Positions 29,150-40,244 of a DNA stretch of 64,000 nt are shown here, piece by piece (positions within the stretch are counted from its first letter, which is position 1; each line of letters starts with the position of its first letter). The position numbers and the translations under genes are program-made. The stretch comes from Perkinsus olseni (Eukaryota > Perkinsozoa > Perkinsida > Perkinsidae), in assembly GCA_013115135.1 (NCBI GenBank), contig JABANP010000105.1:1-64000 (forward strand), read 5' to 3'. The notes under the pieces are model-generated. The model was not told the DNA's origin. It made no database searches and saw only the letters and a program-made list of their open reading frames with translations.

Positions 29150-31490
29150 TTACCTCTGCTGCGCTTTAGCCCACTCCATCTCTCCAATGATCGCAACCCT
29201 CAGTCCTCGTCGCGCAAGGATTCTTTGATACATCAGATTTTGGCCGGTGAGAATGTGCTCAAATTCGTGATCAGCATGCGGCTCAACTTTCATGCCATAA
29301 CCGCCGTAATAGCCGATGGAACCCTCCGGACTTGCTGGGACAACTCCTGCGCAAATCGATTCAAACACCGGGCATTTTCTTGAACAAACTTACGCATTTG
29401 TCTGTGGTCAGTTTCACCAGCAGCAACTATCAAACCCGTCACCGGTGTCGCCGCGGAGCTGCTGCCCTCAGCGCCGATGGCGACGTCCAAGATCGAGCTG
29501 CACGTGGGCGATACGATCACTCGTGTATCTAAAAGACACGAAAAAAACCACGAAAATTTTTGGAAAAAAACCGTAAAAAAAGAAAGCAAAAAGTGACAAA
29601 TGATCCGAGGCTTCTTTTTCCAAGCGATGGCCGTCTGCCCTGGTCTCACCAACAGCGCGGCCGGGAAGCAAGTTACTCTCGCTCAAACACTTAGCGATTT
29701 GGTTGCTGACCTGGTTGCCTACAAAACGATAATTTCGACGGTACTAATGGAGGGTCAGACTCACGTCGGTTGTCTCGGGGAGGTAGGGCTGTAGCGCTGC
29801 TCAGGGGATGCGTCAAATACCTGGACAGGAAGGGAATATCCAAGCTCGAAGCAAGGATGATTCAGAATCTTCGACTCCGTGAAAGGCACGCTTCAAGCTA
29901 AGATACGAAATGTCCGCCAAGCCCGACTATTACTTCTGCATAGGAGACCCCTCTCCGAGTACATCAGCCGCCTGATGAAGCCTCCTGAAGTGACCGCGGT
30001 GAGCAGGGACGGGCAACTTCGACACGAAGTCCACTATGTTAGCCATCTGCGGATCCGTACTAGGATGGCAACCTGATCGTCTCCTCATCACCGAAAACAT
30101 CGCTGTACTTGCCAACCTTGCTGCAGCAGACTCCACAAAATTTGACTCCAAGCGTTCATGTTGTTGTTAGTTGAATTTACCATTGAATTCGCGGAGGCCA
30201 GGGCTGCTGTGACGAAGTTCTCTTGGACAAAGCCGGACTGAAAATTGCGATCGATCTTCACATTGACCGTGGAGGAATAGCAAGAATGCAAGATGCCGCA
30301 ATCTTGCCATAGAGTACTCAGTACCCGAGGTTCTATTGGAGAAGGCGATTAATAATGTAGCCTTATCGAGTCAACTAGTGACGTTGCGTTGTCTATAATC
30401 TCAACAAAATTGCGCAGAGAATATTCAGCCCACCTTCGCCATAGCCCAAAGCGTCGAAGCAAGAGTCTCAGGGTCCTTGTACAGGTTCATGTCTTTGGTA
30501 ATAACATCGGCTACATTGGAGTATCTAAGGTTGAAGCAAGGATCCGACAGAAAAACTCCCCGCGTTAACTCACAGTTAACTACAGAAAAACTCCTCATCG
30601 AAAAGATTCAACCGGGAGACGGCCGCTAGGAATTGCCCGGTTTGCCAGAAACTGATTTTATCCAGCATAAAGGGGTCCCTGCCGATATCGCAGACCATCG
30701 CCATCCAAGTGCTATGGTAACAGTTAACCTGAAGTTAGTGACAGTTAAATCATCCAGGCGGTGACGATCGACTGGAAAGGGAAATTCAAGGTCTTCCTCT
30801 TCCATACAAATATCGTCAAAAATTAGTTTCATCCTATTTTCAACACGTTGAAGTCGGTTGAATGGTGTAACGCAAAATAACCGAACTGACAAGACTAGAG
30901 CAAATGCTACTTCATGAATCCTCTCGGCAACCCCACGACCACCAACTGCCGCCGAAGAGCAGCAGGATATTTCAACAGGGAGATGTGGATCTCGAGGTCG
31001 TTTGCCAACCTCGGTACACTGGACCATGTTAGATACGCGATTGAGTGCGCACATGTCTCTCAGAGTCGAAGTTCAGGACTCCCAGTCGAAGATCTCGACA
31101 GAGGAACCGCTTGAGCTCCCATCTCACAACGGCGAAATCTCATTACGATATTCTTCTTCACGCTCTTCACCCTGCTGTAGCTTCTTCTGCAATACGGAAT
31201 TATCCATCTTCAGCGTACTGATCTCAGCTTCCAAGGTCTCAGAAATCGGATCAGTCGTTTACGATCATCAAAAAGGTGAGCATCTCCGCTACGTAGATCG
31301 ATGGATCGGATACTCAGATCGTTGTATTCTCTACAACGCTGCATCCCTTAGCGGTAGTAGCAGTGGTAGTGGGCGGAGACATCGCCCGAAGCAATACCAC
31401 ATTTCTCGATACTCTCGAGCCCTCCAGTCACTTTCTCACTTGCACTAGACGTAGCTGCGCAGACGAGTCCTGTAGGCTAGTGAATGGTTC
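29150..31490 (-). CDS. Unrecognised multi-exon gene, coiled-coil segments
   Basis: Minus-strand exons that can be supported by splice sites and codon pattern: SETLEAEISTLKMDNSVLQK then KLQQGEEREEEYRNE (about 31230-31120, a coiled coil), a segment with RMKLIFDDICMEEEDLEFPF (about 30830-30770), DFVSKLPVPAHRGHFRRLHQ (about 30010), MRKFVQENARCLNRFAQEL (about 29400), and PEGSIGYYGGYGMKVEPHAD then HEFEHILTGQNLMYQRILAR (29335-29150). I do not recognise the family. The exons may belong to one or two genes. The intron/exon map between 29.7 and 30.6 kb is unclear. Two antisense family-B-like units lie at 29839 (AATATCCAAGCTCGAAGCAA) and 30518 (GTATCTAAGGTTGAAGCAAG). Confidence 0.4.
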
Positions 31491-31969
31491 CTCGAGCTCG
31501 CTTTAGTGCATCCGATGAGACTCAGCGTCCACGGTCATCGTAGAGATGCCCTCCGTTGAGATCACAAAATCTTTCGGTCGGGAAACGTGAACAGGGCCGG
31601 CTGCTAGAGTCTCCGTAGCTCAGGGGGTCCACCAAACCAGGCTTATCGTAGCACGAAGCGAAAGCATTACAAACAGACGGCTGCCCCGCCAAGGTCCGCA
31701 GAAAAAAATCACAGAAAATTGTAAAATTCTCACAATTGCGCAAAATTCCCAAAGTTACATTATTTTCAAGCATTCCCCCATTCATTAGAGAATGAAATAT
31801 GGACTATTTTATAGAACTGGAGAGAACGGAGAAATAAAATGGAGATTCTCCAGGCAACCACCACGACTTACCCTGCTACACGACAGCGTCACCCCTGACC
31901 ACAAGCTAATATTCGGACTGTACCTAGGACAGAGGCGACTCCTCGTGATACCTTCATAGGAGCCTTACT

Positions 31970-34773
31970 TAATCTCAGACAAACGACACAAAGCGAGGTC
32001 GTTCAACAGGGAGTCCCAAAGACGATGCTCGACTGGAAGGTTCCACGACGCCCAGCAGTCCATCAAATCCACGATATCAGTCACAGAAAGAAGCTCTCGC
32101 ACTCCAACGGATACGTCCGAGCAGGACTCGGCCACCTGAGTCGGTCCAAATGGTGACGCCCGCTGCTGCCCGCCTCACCTGTCTTGCAAGGTCCTTCTGA
32201 ATGGCGTAGGCGAGATCGTAGACAGCAGGAGGATACCTGACGGCGCGGCGTCAACTCACGCTTTTGAATTGCCTTTTTTTACCGGCTGTCCTTGTCCATA
32301 TACATGGAAACCATACCTTGTTCGATGCTGCTGAATTCTCTTCGGCTAAGTCTCTTAGAAATTTCACCGGCCACTTCCTTTTGGATCTCTGAAAAAAATC
32401 AGAAAAAATAAATATTTTCGGAAAAAAAAATCTCGCACAAAAACGGTCACCGGTTCTCACCATTGTATTGCCTTGATCCTCTCAACTCCTTGCCGACCCT
32501 CATCAGCATGATGAGCGTTTCATTGGTCATGTTGGGCAGCTCGTCTTTGACTCTAGTAGTTTTCACGCATATAACCTGGATCAGGTCATAATTTTCGGAA
32601 AAAATGAATTTTTTGAATCAAGAATTTCCGGCAACTTTTGCGGAACGAAGCCGTTGAGGCTTTGATCCAGATATTCTAGGCTTACCTACGGCACTTCCAG
32701 AAAATATCAATATCCATGTAAAAAAAGTTTTCTAAAATACAATGCAAAATGTTTATCGAGGCCCTCGACAACCGGCAGTGGCAGACAGCCTCCACAAGGA
32801 GGACTCCCAAAGCAGGCCCGAGCGCCCTGACTCGGGACTTCCTCCATAAGCGCTCGGCGAGCGCTCTTACGTCAAAAAACGCTCTCCAGTCCTTCACAAA
32901 CCTCATCAACCCCCGCATAGATAATCGCAGATCATCCAGGGACATACCTAACCCACAGCAAAGATCAGTACAAGTGCGAGTGAGAGGAAACTTACCCGGT
33001 GCAAGTTCAGCAGCCGCAGGCACAATGACGTCAGTATAATGCTTAGTTCGCAGGCCGTGACGACCCGCTTCGTAAAGGACCTGCCATGGCTGCTGTTGAC
33101 CTTATTTACGAAAAAAAATCGGGCTGAGAATTTTAGCGCGTTTTTTACTGGTTTGTTACCAATAATAAATTGATTGTAAAAAAATAGTAAAAATCAATAA
33201 AATTATCAATCGTCTGCCTTATTATTGCCTTAACAGTCTCAATGCCACAATGAAGATCTGAGAGTTGTTGGGATCTCTCCCTAAGGACTGCCATACCGGT
33301 TCATGCCGAGCGTTCGACACACATATCAGTTAATAAATAAGAAATACGATTTGATAATTTTCATTAGTAAAAAAATAAAGAAAAAAACCCAAAATCTAAC
33401 CGAGAACGTACCACAGCCATCGCGTGGGGGTCCATCAGTTTTGCCCGGGCAACACTGTGACAGGTAAAATCGAAGACTTCAGGATGGTAGACCATCCCTT
33501 GCCCTAGCAATTGCAGCGTCCTGCCGGCCTGAAGACAGTCACGCTACAGTGACGAGGGCCGCGATGAGACTTACGTGATGTAATTTCCGTTCCATCTCTT
33601 TCGGATCGACAGCGCTGTCCTCCGGGATATTCATAAACCGAAAGCATAACGGCGTCACATCTCGCAGAGGGGCCCGCAAGCGCAACTGAAAAGATGCCGT
33701 AGCCAGGGATCGAACCTGGGACCTCCTCTACTACCTTAACAAAGGCCTCCATCAGGTCCAACACTGCCGTCCATTCCAGTAAGGAGCCTTCTGCTGTAGC
33801 TACTGAGACCGTGCGGTTGACCAAATGCTGCAACCTGCACAAACACAGCTAGAGGTGTCAGAAAAACAAAGTGATACCCCCCGTTAAGAGACAATTCTGA
33901 AACTTAGAATCCATCCCAAAAACGGCTTTCTCATACTTAAAATGCGGTTCCAGAATCGCTTTCCGAGTTGGTTTTTTCACACGTAAAATGCGGTTCCAGA
34001 ATCGATTCTGAAATTGATTCCTAACACGTGAATGAGCTTCCACTAAAATAGGTATATTGAATAACCCTACCTGCCGTCAGAGAGCATATTCCTTGTTGCC
34101 GCTTCAGCAACGTCAGTCGTACTTGTCAATTCCTTCAATACTAAAAGAACTTTCTTCCCCAAGCCACCTCTAAGCGAGAACGTACTGGTCATGCACTGCG
34201 CCGTTGTAAAACCGTCCCCTTCCGTGTCGACCCGGGCAAGGCAGCGCTCAACTGTGGCTTCCACGTCATCTGTAAGAGAAACATTTCTCGCAGCCTCGGA
34301 GATCCAGCAGCAACTATACTACCTGTCTCTTGCTCTCCAGGAACGTCCCTCACTACACCGGGAGAGGTCGCTGTTTCGTAATGTTCTCTCGTAACCTGAA
34401 TATTGGGGCGTTCAAAAAAATCTGAGATTCAAAATCGATTCTGGAACCACATTTTACGTGTGAAAGTCAACTCCAAAATCGATTTTGACTTTCAGAATAA
34501 GCTTACAGAACGCGAGATGAGATTAACGGGACAAAAATCAAATACCTGGTAGCTCGTGACCGACGGAATGCCTACCTCTGCTGTGTCTCTAACCTCCGCC
34601 ACGCCACCGAGCGGATGAGAAAGTCGGGGAGGCTGCAAAACTCCCAGAGAAGCGGTGCTTCGGACGTCCGGGGGAGCGATGGTTGTTCTGGGAGGCTTCA
34701 ATGTGGCGCGAGCAGCTGCAGAAGAGGTGCAGAAGAGGCGTCGGAGTGGCACCGCAGAGCTGCTGGTCGGCAT
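31970..34773 (-). CDS. Helical-repeat protein with likely mitochondrial leader, unrecognised
   Basis: ATG at 34773 gives MPTSSSAVPLRRLFCTSSAA then ARATLKPPR, an Arg/Ser-rich N-terminus typical of a mitochondrial targeting signal. Later exons are helical: CLARVDTEGDGFTTAQCM (about 34200), LQHLVNRTVSVATAEGSLLE then WTAVLDLMEAFVK (33840-33735), LRAPLRDVTPLCFRFMNIPE (33680), GRTLQLLGQGMVYHPEVFDF (33520), GMSLDDLRLSMRGLMRFVKD (32950), NMTNETLIMLMRVGKELRGS (32520), EIQKEVAGEISKRLSRREFS (32390) and DLMDCWASWNLPVEHRLWDS (32050). The pattern of short helical pairs fits organellar RNA-binding repeat proteins (FASTK/RAP-like or similar), but no RAP or PPR signature was seen, so function is open. The 3' end is not defined. 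Confidence 0.45.
33252..33325 (+). repeat. Dispersed repeat I, copy 1
   Basis: GAGTTGTTGGGATCTCTCCC then TAAGGACTGCCATACC and TTCATGC match 36739-36800 (AGTTGTTGGGATCTCTTTCC, AAGGACTTCCATACCG, TGCATGC). Both copies are in introns. Confidence 0.75.
33686..33734 (-). repeat. Intron with sense tRNA-like 3' half (family A)
   Basis: 49-base intron after AFVK: GTAGTAGAGGAGGTC, then a perfect T-arm CCAGG-TTCGATC-CCTGG, then CTACGGCA and TCTTTTCAG. The T-stem has five of five pairs, the best-formed of the intronic copies. Confidence 0.9.
33880..34043. repeat. Palindromic element, two partial units
   Basis: ACGTAAAATGCGGTTCCAGA then ATCGATTCTG occurs here in two diverged copies about 50 bases apart, with CACGTGAATGAG at the right. 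It belongs to the same family as 34408-34510. Confidence 0.7.
34408..34510. repeat. Palindromic element, full copy
   Basis: Left end GGGGCGTTCAAAAAAATCTG then AGATTCAAAATCGATTCTGG. Right half CAAAATCGATTTTGACTTTC then AGAATAAGCTTACAGAACGC is nearly the inverse. Centre ACATTTTACGTGTGAAA. About 100 bases, no reading frame, like a MITE. Related copies are at 1-75, 7530-7575, 10921-11034, 19840-19915, 20225-20290 and 33880-34043. Confidence 0.8.
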
Positions 34774-35149
34774 TAACGGTTCCAAGAAATAGTCACGGAA
34801 CGGCAAGTACGTCTTCGAGGCGTCATAAGCAGGTTCTTATACAGCAGCTTGCCACCTGGCCGTATTCCGACTATGAGAGAGAGCAGCGAGACTGCATACC
34901 ACACGTTTCCCTTATCATCGAGCGTGTCGCAGGACTGAGAAGAAATCCGAATCCGGAGGAGGAGACTTAAATCCCTCATGGGAACCGCCAGGCAAAAGTT
35001 CCGAGGCGGGCCGACGAGGTTGAGCGGATGAGATTATTTAGCGCAAAGACAGGGAACACGTTAGACCTAGGCTTCCATTAGAGTGCTCGTGAAGTGTGCT
35101 TCAACGCCAACGCAACGTGCGCGGAGAAAGAATAAAAAAACCGAACAGT

Positions 35150-35221
35150 AGTCCCGGCGGGGGTCGAACCCACGACCTACGGCTCATAAGACCGTCGCTC
35201 TAACCACTGAGCTACAGGACC
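35150..35221 (-). tRNA. tRNA-Ile (UAU)
   Basis: A 72-base cloverleaf fits on the minus strand: acceptor GGTCCTG/CGGGACT (one G-T at the end, one G-T inside), D-stem GCTC/GAGC, anticodon stem ACGGT/GCCGT with loop CTTATGA (anticodon TAT), variable loop AGGTC, T-stem GTGGG/CCCGC with loop TTCGACC. The A box TAGCTCAGTGG and the B box are intact. It stands between the mitochondrial-leader gene (-) and the queuine transferase gene (+). Confidence 0.92.
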
Positions 35222-35563
35222 GGACAGACGTTGTGTTCTGCTGAACGATGCTCTCTGTCTCAAAAAACTACGAACGCCATTCAGAATACGACTCACCAGC
35301 AGCATGAAAGGAAATTAACTTCTTCTTCTTCTTCCCTGAAAAGAAGTCGGGAGTGCCAACCGTTACTGGCTCTTCTAGTGGAGCCGAATGATACCCTATG
35401 GTCGATCCTGACCACCATCGTTGAACCGATCCTTGAACGATGTCCCTGAAGTCTTGTTAGCACCACCGTCGAGCCTCCTTGCAACGGGGCTCACACCTTT
35501 CCCGAAGCAGCCAAACTGAAGGACATCGCCGTCCTTTATTTTCAGTTTTACTGTGTTCAGTCA
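35222..35563. other. Gap upstream of the queuine transferase
   Basis: No exon is supported. It presumably contains the 5' leader and promoter of the next gene, but no clear motif is seen. Confidence 0.35.
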
Positions 35564-38500
35564 ATGAAGCACTCCGAGAGGCCCGGACCGAACAGGTCTA
35601 AGAGCCCCGAGCCTAAGAGGTTCAAGGGCGACTATCAAAGTCCATTGAAACCAGGGGAAGCGCTTCAATTCGAACTACAAGGTAGTACACTACTGGTCTC
35701 GGGGGTTGTGGAAATTGGCTCTTTACTAAAAAAGCGTGTACGATTCACCGGTGAAGGAGTATCATTCTGACGGGTTATGAACGTGAAAGAAACCAGATTT
35801 CAACTTATACGATATTATTGCAGTTTGCCACTTCATTAACGAGATCTGAGAGGGCAACGCTCGGCCCCTGCGATCCTATTATAGTTCTCAGGCACTGACG
35901 GACGAGCTCGAGCTGGTGTGGTTCATCTGCCGCACGGCCCGGTTAAGACCCCCGTATTCATGCCAGTCGGAACCTACGGTAAGACTTATATTTATAATAT
36001 GAGTTTCATGTGTATTCATGAGAAATCAATACTAAAGTTTTGCTTGGATGGTTAAGGCTGATGATAAACGTTTCACTCGTGACTCCTGCAATCTGCCATG
36101 GCACTTTTATGATTCCGTTTCCACTCAGAAACGGGGGGTCAATGAAAATTTCTTATTCTTAGTAATCTTTATATTTTATTGGGGATCCGATAAATTCCGA
36201 TTTACTATGCGCATCAACAGTGTGTCAATTATCATGTTCAATATTGCTTCTGCGACCGCGTTCTTCATGCAGGATGCTCAGGACGAAGTATGAATTCAAA
36301 ATCCGAGAAGAAACGATTCGCCTTAGTCGGCATACTGGAAATGAATTAAGCGCTATGCTTGTCGTTAGACGTGTTGTTTTGGGTAGTGTGACGACCATAA
36401 GCTCGTCCTCGATCATAGCGCGAAGGTGACTGTTAGACTGAGACGTAACTCGGGAACGGGGAGAGTGATGGTACCAGTTGCCGAGTCTCTGCTGGTGCAG
36501 ACGACGGACGTTTAGAAAAAGGTTGAAATAACCCTGAATTGGGTGCAATAGTGGGTGGAGATATCATAGCCGGAACGTTAGAAGATCAATAATCAGTATT
36601 GGACTGGTGGCAACTGTAGTCGTTACACTATTACGAGAAAATATCTTTGTCAATGTCTATGATAACCGTCACAGTAGGTCTCTGGTGGGTATATAAAAAG
36701 GAAGTGACGATCTTGTTGTTTGCCTTTCGCCGCGATGGTGATCTTGAAGTTGTTGGGATCTCTTTCCAAGGACTTCCATACCGTGCATGCGACACATCGT
36801 ATCTGATTGACGTTTGCTGAAGAAGGCGCGTTTGTGTTTTTCGAAGGTACTATCAAGGGTCTGCTGTCGGAGGAGGTGGATGCGCTGGGACCGGAGATCA
36901 TCCTGGCTAATACCTACCATCTGGGAACGAGTCCTGGCGCTGGACTCTTACAGAAAGTTGGTGGACTACATGAGTAATATGGGTCTGGCGTGGGGTTATA
37001 TGGTCTAGTGGAAGAGCTGCGAGCTTTAAACGCGAAGGGCGAAGGTTCTATTCCCGGCAAACGCTTTTCACGCGCGTTAACCGCATGTCATGTCATGTAG
37101 CGATCTTAATGGCGACAGAACTGATGAGCATCCGTCGAGAATTTGCTGCGAAGGGTGGAAGTCTGGTCTGCGCTTCACGCGACGTCATCGTAGAGGGTCT
37201 TGGTTATCAGGTACATGCATTGGCCCAGGAATCTTCTGACGGACTCTGGTGGATTCCAAATGGTTAGCTTGTTGAAGCTGCTGTCTATCAGCGAAGAAGG
37301 GGTACACTTTCAGAACCCTAGGACTAAAGGTGGGCGAGCCGACCTATTCTGTATCTGACGCGCTCAACCTTAAGATATGCTCTGGGTTTCCTTTAGAAAT
37401 GATGATGCTGACCCCTGAGGAGTCGATGGGGATTCAAAACTCGATTGGAGCGGATATCATGATGGCCTTGGACGATGTCGTCAGTAGCACTTACGAGGAC
37501 CGCGACCGAATGAAGGTGAGGATCTTAGGTTGACCCTTGCAGGATACGGAACACGTCAAGGTCTGGTCTGTCTCAGGACGCCGTAGAGAGGACTATTCGC
37601 TGGCTGGATCGTTGCATTGCTGCTCATAAACGACCAGAAGAGCAGAACCTCTTCGGCATCGTCCAAGGCGGCCTTGACCGTGAACTCAGGAGCTGGTGCC
37701 TTGCCGAGATAAAGGTAGTAGTTCTCTGACTGTCGCCAATCTTATCACGGTGCACTAGCCCCAAGATTGTAGAGTGAATATTTATACGAATAAAGTGCGA
37801 TCGAAAATAAAGAGATCCCATGAGAAATTACACGCCAGTTTGCTGGGTCTTGGCAAAGCCCACCGTTCAGAGCCGGCAAGCTCGTTTCCCTTCAGAAACG
37901 GGAGCTGCCGGGCTATGCCATCGGTGGTCTCAGTGGAGGCGAAGCGAAGGAGTCCTTCTGGCAAGTTGTAGAACAGTGCACCGCCCAGCCTGAAGGTTCG
38001 ATCCCTTCCCCCTCTCCGCTGCAGTCGGGCATCTCGTTTCTCAGGGCTGCCAGCTGATCGTCCGCGATACCTCATGGGCGTCGGATACACGCTGGATATC
38101 ATCTGCTGCGTTGCTTTAGGAGTTGACATGTTTGACTGTGTGTACCCCACACGTAAGCCCTTCTGCTTCGCTCCGCTAAGATATGCTGTATTTTTAGGTA
38201 CTGCGAGGTTCGGTACAGCGCTTGTTCGGTCAGGCCAGATGCGGCTGAATCGATCTGACTATCGTCTCGACTTCAAACCTATCGACCCCGAGTGCTCATG
38301 TCCCACATGCAAGAATTGCTACACGCGAGCGTATCTGCATTCCATCGCCGCCAAGGAGCCTGTCTGTGCGAAACTCATTACTGTACATAATATCCATTAT
38401 ATGCTGACCTTACTCCGAGAATGTCGAGCTGCTATTCTCGACAAAAGATTCTCACAATTTGTCCGCGATTTCCTTGCTGAAATGTACCCTAGTAAATCCT

Positions 38501-38646
38501 CTATCTGCCCTCCCGGTTGGTGTCGTCGTTGTCTTTCAAGGGCGGGTATTGACATAACTGATATGTATGATTGGTCTGCTTGCACCGAAGGTCGGGATAT
38601 GCCCGTCTCAGAAATTACTGCGAAGGCTGCTGTTGGTCATCAGTGA
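35564..38646 (+). CDS. QTRT1: Queuine tRNA-ribosyltransferase, catalytic subunit (TGT)
   Basis: Exchanges guanine 34 for queuine in tRNAs with GUN anticodons. ATG at 35564. In order: [20 protein letters not shown] then MPVGTY (about 35900-35980), [20 protein letters not shown] then ANTYHLG (36845-36926), [15 protein letters not shown] (about 37229; the Asp of DSGGFQ is the substrate-binding catalytic acid), [20 protein letters not shown] then MALDDVV (37400-37485), [14 protein letters not shown] (37650), [15 protein letters not shown] (37900), [20 protein letters not shown] then PTR (nucleophile Asp; 38085-38150) and TARFGTALV. The zinc-site motif [18 protein letters not shown] is at 38295-38355, followed by [20 protein letters not shown]. 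All key residues are present. Stop TGA at 38644. A short exon between LHE and NLLTDSGG may be missing in my map. Introns carry families A and B and a longer tRNA-like unit. Confidence 0.93.
36739..36800 (+). repeat. Dispersed repeat I, copy 2
   Basis: Second copy of the unit at 33252-33325, in an intron of the queuine transferase gene. Confidence 0.7.
36990..37065 (+). repeat. Near full-length tRNA-like sequence in an intron
   Basis: Sense to the queuine transferase gene: an A-box-like TGGTCTAGTGGAAGAGC at about 37001 and a B-box-like GGTTCTATTCC at about 37044, at tRNA spacing, followed by CGGCAAACGC and TTTT. The anticodon stem does not pair well and position 33 is not T, so it is not a working tRNA. 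It may keep internal Pol III promoter boxes. Confidence 0.7.
37516..37575 (+). repeat. Intron with family-B element
   Basis: 60-base intron: GTGAGGATCTTAGGTTGACC, TTGCAGGATACGG, AACACGTCAAGG, ending CTGTCTCAG. Confidence 0.8.
37996..38044 (+). repeat. Intron starting at a tRNA-like T-loop (family A)
   Basis: 49-base intron after CAQPE whose first bases are GTTCGATCCC, the T-loop itself, ending CGTTTCTCAG. Confidence 0.65.
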
Positions 38647-38907
38647 CCACTACGTCGTTTCTCTCGAAGTGGTTGGGCTTGCGATGAGTATAATGGTAGC
38701 AAAGAAATCGAGTTTCTGTTGGATTAGATAACTCAACCAGAGTCGTTTACAGTGGTTCTCGAGTTATAACTACAGTAATTCCAGTAATAATCACTAATAA
38801 TTCTAGTATTTTGAGTCGCTAGTTCGTCAATAAGAATATCACTATTCATCTGCTTAGCCACAGCAACGTCTTGAACACAACTGAACTCACAAGATGATTT
38901 TTACGCG

Positions 38908-39083
38908 GATCCTGCCAGGAGAAAAGGAAGCTTCTCTGTTAGAATGTACCCCTGAGGGAAGCTTCCCGACGAACTGTCTGATTGCACTGCATGTCAATGC
39001 TACAGAGAGTCCCCAACTCAGCACGTTGGCGAGAGTCTAAGCCGGAACCGTAAGCGTTGGACTATAAACTCACACGCACACCC
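38908..39083 (+). repeat. Dispersed element E, partial copy
   Basis: Starts inside the element at GGATCCTGCCAGGAGAAAAG and runs to AAGCGTTGGACTATAAACTC then ACAC. The left end is missing. A more diverged piece follows at 39110-39243 (TGAGCACTTCGATG, GCCGTTGGACTATATACTC). Confidence 0.85.
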
Positions 39084-39287
39084 CGTGTAATGCGCGTATG
39101 AGAATCCAACACAACACTTTGTGCTACAACAACAACGACGAACGTTCAGACTGCGTTAAGATTGCCACAGAGAATGCCTGACTGAGCACTTCGATGTGAG
39201 ACTATTGAGGCAGGAACTGCCGTTGGACTATATACTCACACACTCAGAATGAATTTATCAACACCGAGCACGCGTGAGCTACCAGTA

Positions 39288-40244
39288 TCACGAGTTGGTA
39301 CTCCATTTAGGATACTGGAAATCTTGGCTCAGAAGCCAGCACAGATAGGCATGGGTGAGATCTCGACCATCGTGACTCCTCCAGGACTCGGGCACGAGAG
39401 TGTCAACTAGTTGAGGTATCACTCCAGCACAGCCCGTGACGGCTCCCAGCTCGCACTCAGCCAGTGGGTCCTTCCTGCCGTTGGACAGTACGCCAGAACC
39501 GTCCCTGAAAGTAGAACGAGAATACAACCGCAGTAACACATGATGGTGATGACCCTGTCAGGACCTCGCCATCACACTGGATGGAAAGCAAAGAGACTTT
39601 TCCTAAAGCGTGATCTTGGATGGTAAATTTGATATCGCTGTTGTGAGTATGGATGGTGCAAGTTTCCTCCTGAGAATAATGATCGTCGATTCCGCGAGCA
39701 TCCGGGAAGGCGACCTTGGTTGCAGGTTTAACGAGCCTTGTCCGATCACTGGAGTCTGCTTCGGTCAACCACCAGCAAAGATACGCATGAGTTAGAGGTC
39801 GACCGTCGTGACGGCGCCAGTCCCGAGGCACGTAGGTCTCCACCACCCCAGTGACTGCATCAACGCAGTTCTCCACGAATCCTATGTAGTCACGCGTGAG
39901 TTTGTCTTCTTTGCCGTTGGACAGAATACCAGAGCCATCTCTGATGACACGGAAGCGCTTCGAGCGATCAGTGGACTAGGGCTTAACCCGGTCAAGACTT
40001 CGCCATTGCAGTCGATGTACAGCAGTGAGATTCTCCCGACAAAGTGATCGTGAATGGTGAACTTGAAAGTGCCGTCTTGAGTGTTGAGGGAGCACACTTC
40101 TCCCTGAGAACCAACATTTCCCATAGAGAAATAACAATCGTTATTACTTACCCCACGCTGAGGCTGGGCGGCCCACACAACGCTACTTGTGACAGGCTCT
40201 GTGACAGCGACAGCAAGGGCGCTTATGAACGTTCGAGAACGCAT
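39288..40244 (-). CDS. Secreted two-repeat protein, family member 1
   Basis: ATG at 40244 gives MRSRTFISALAVAVTEPVTS, a signal-peptide-like start. It has two tandem copies of one domain of about 95 residues. Each copy has a first half (C-x-L/I...F-x-I-x-D-H-x-x-G, then LLYIDCNGEVLTG or LLSIQCDGEVLTG). After a short intron comes a second half (DGSGILSNGKEDKL or DGSGVLSNGRKDPL, then a single Cys, a VP-x-x-WR-x-HDGR run and LTHAYLCW). Four Cys per domain are conserved. The stop is at 39288 after KWSTNS. I do not recognise the fold. Paralogues lie at 41574-42457 and 43119-43628 on the same strand. The signal peptide, paired Cys and local duplication suggest an extracellular or vacuolar role, perhaps towards a host; that is inference. 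Confidence 0.75.

Noticed and set aside
36990..37065. Functional tRNA-Lys in the queuine transferase intron
   Set aside because: The possible TTT anticodon lacks T at position 33 and the stem has mismatches.
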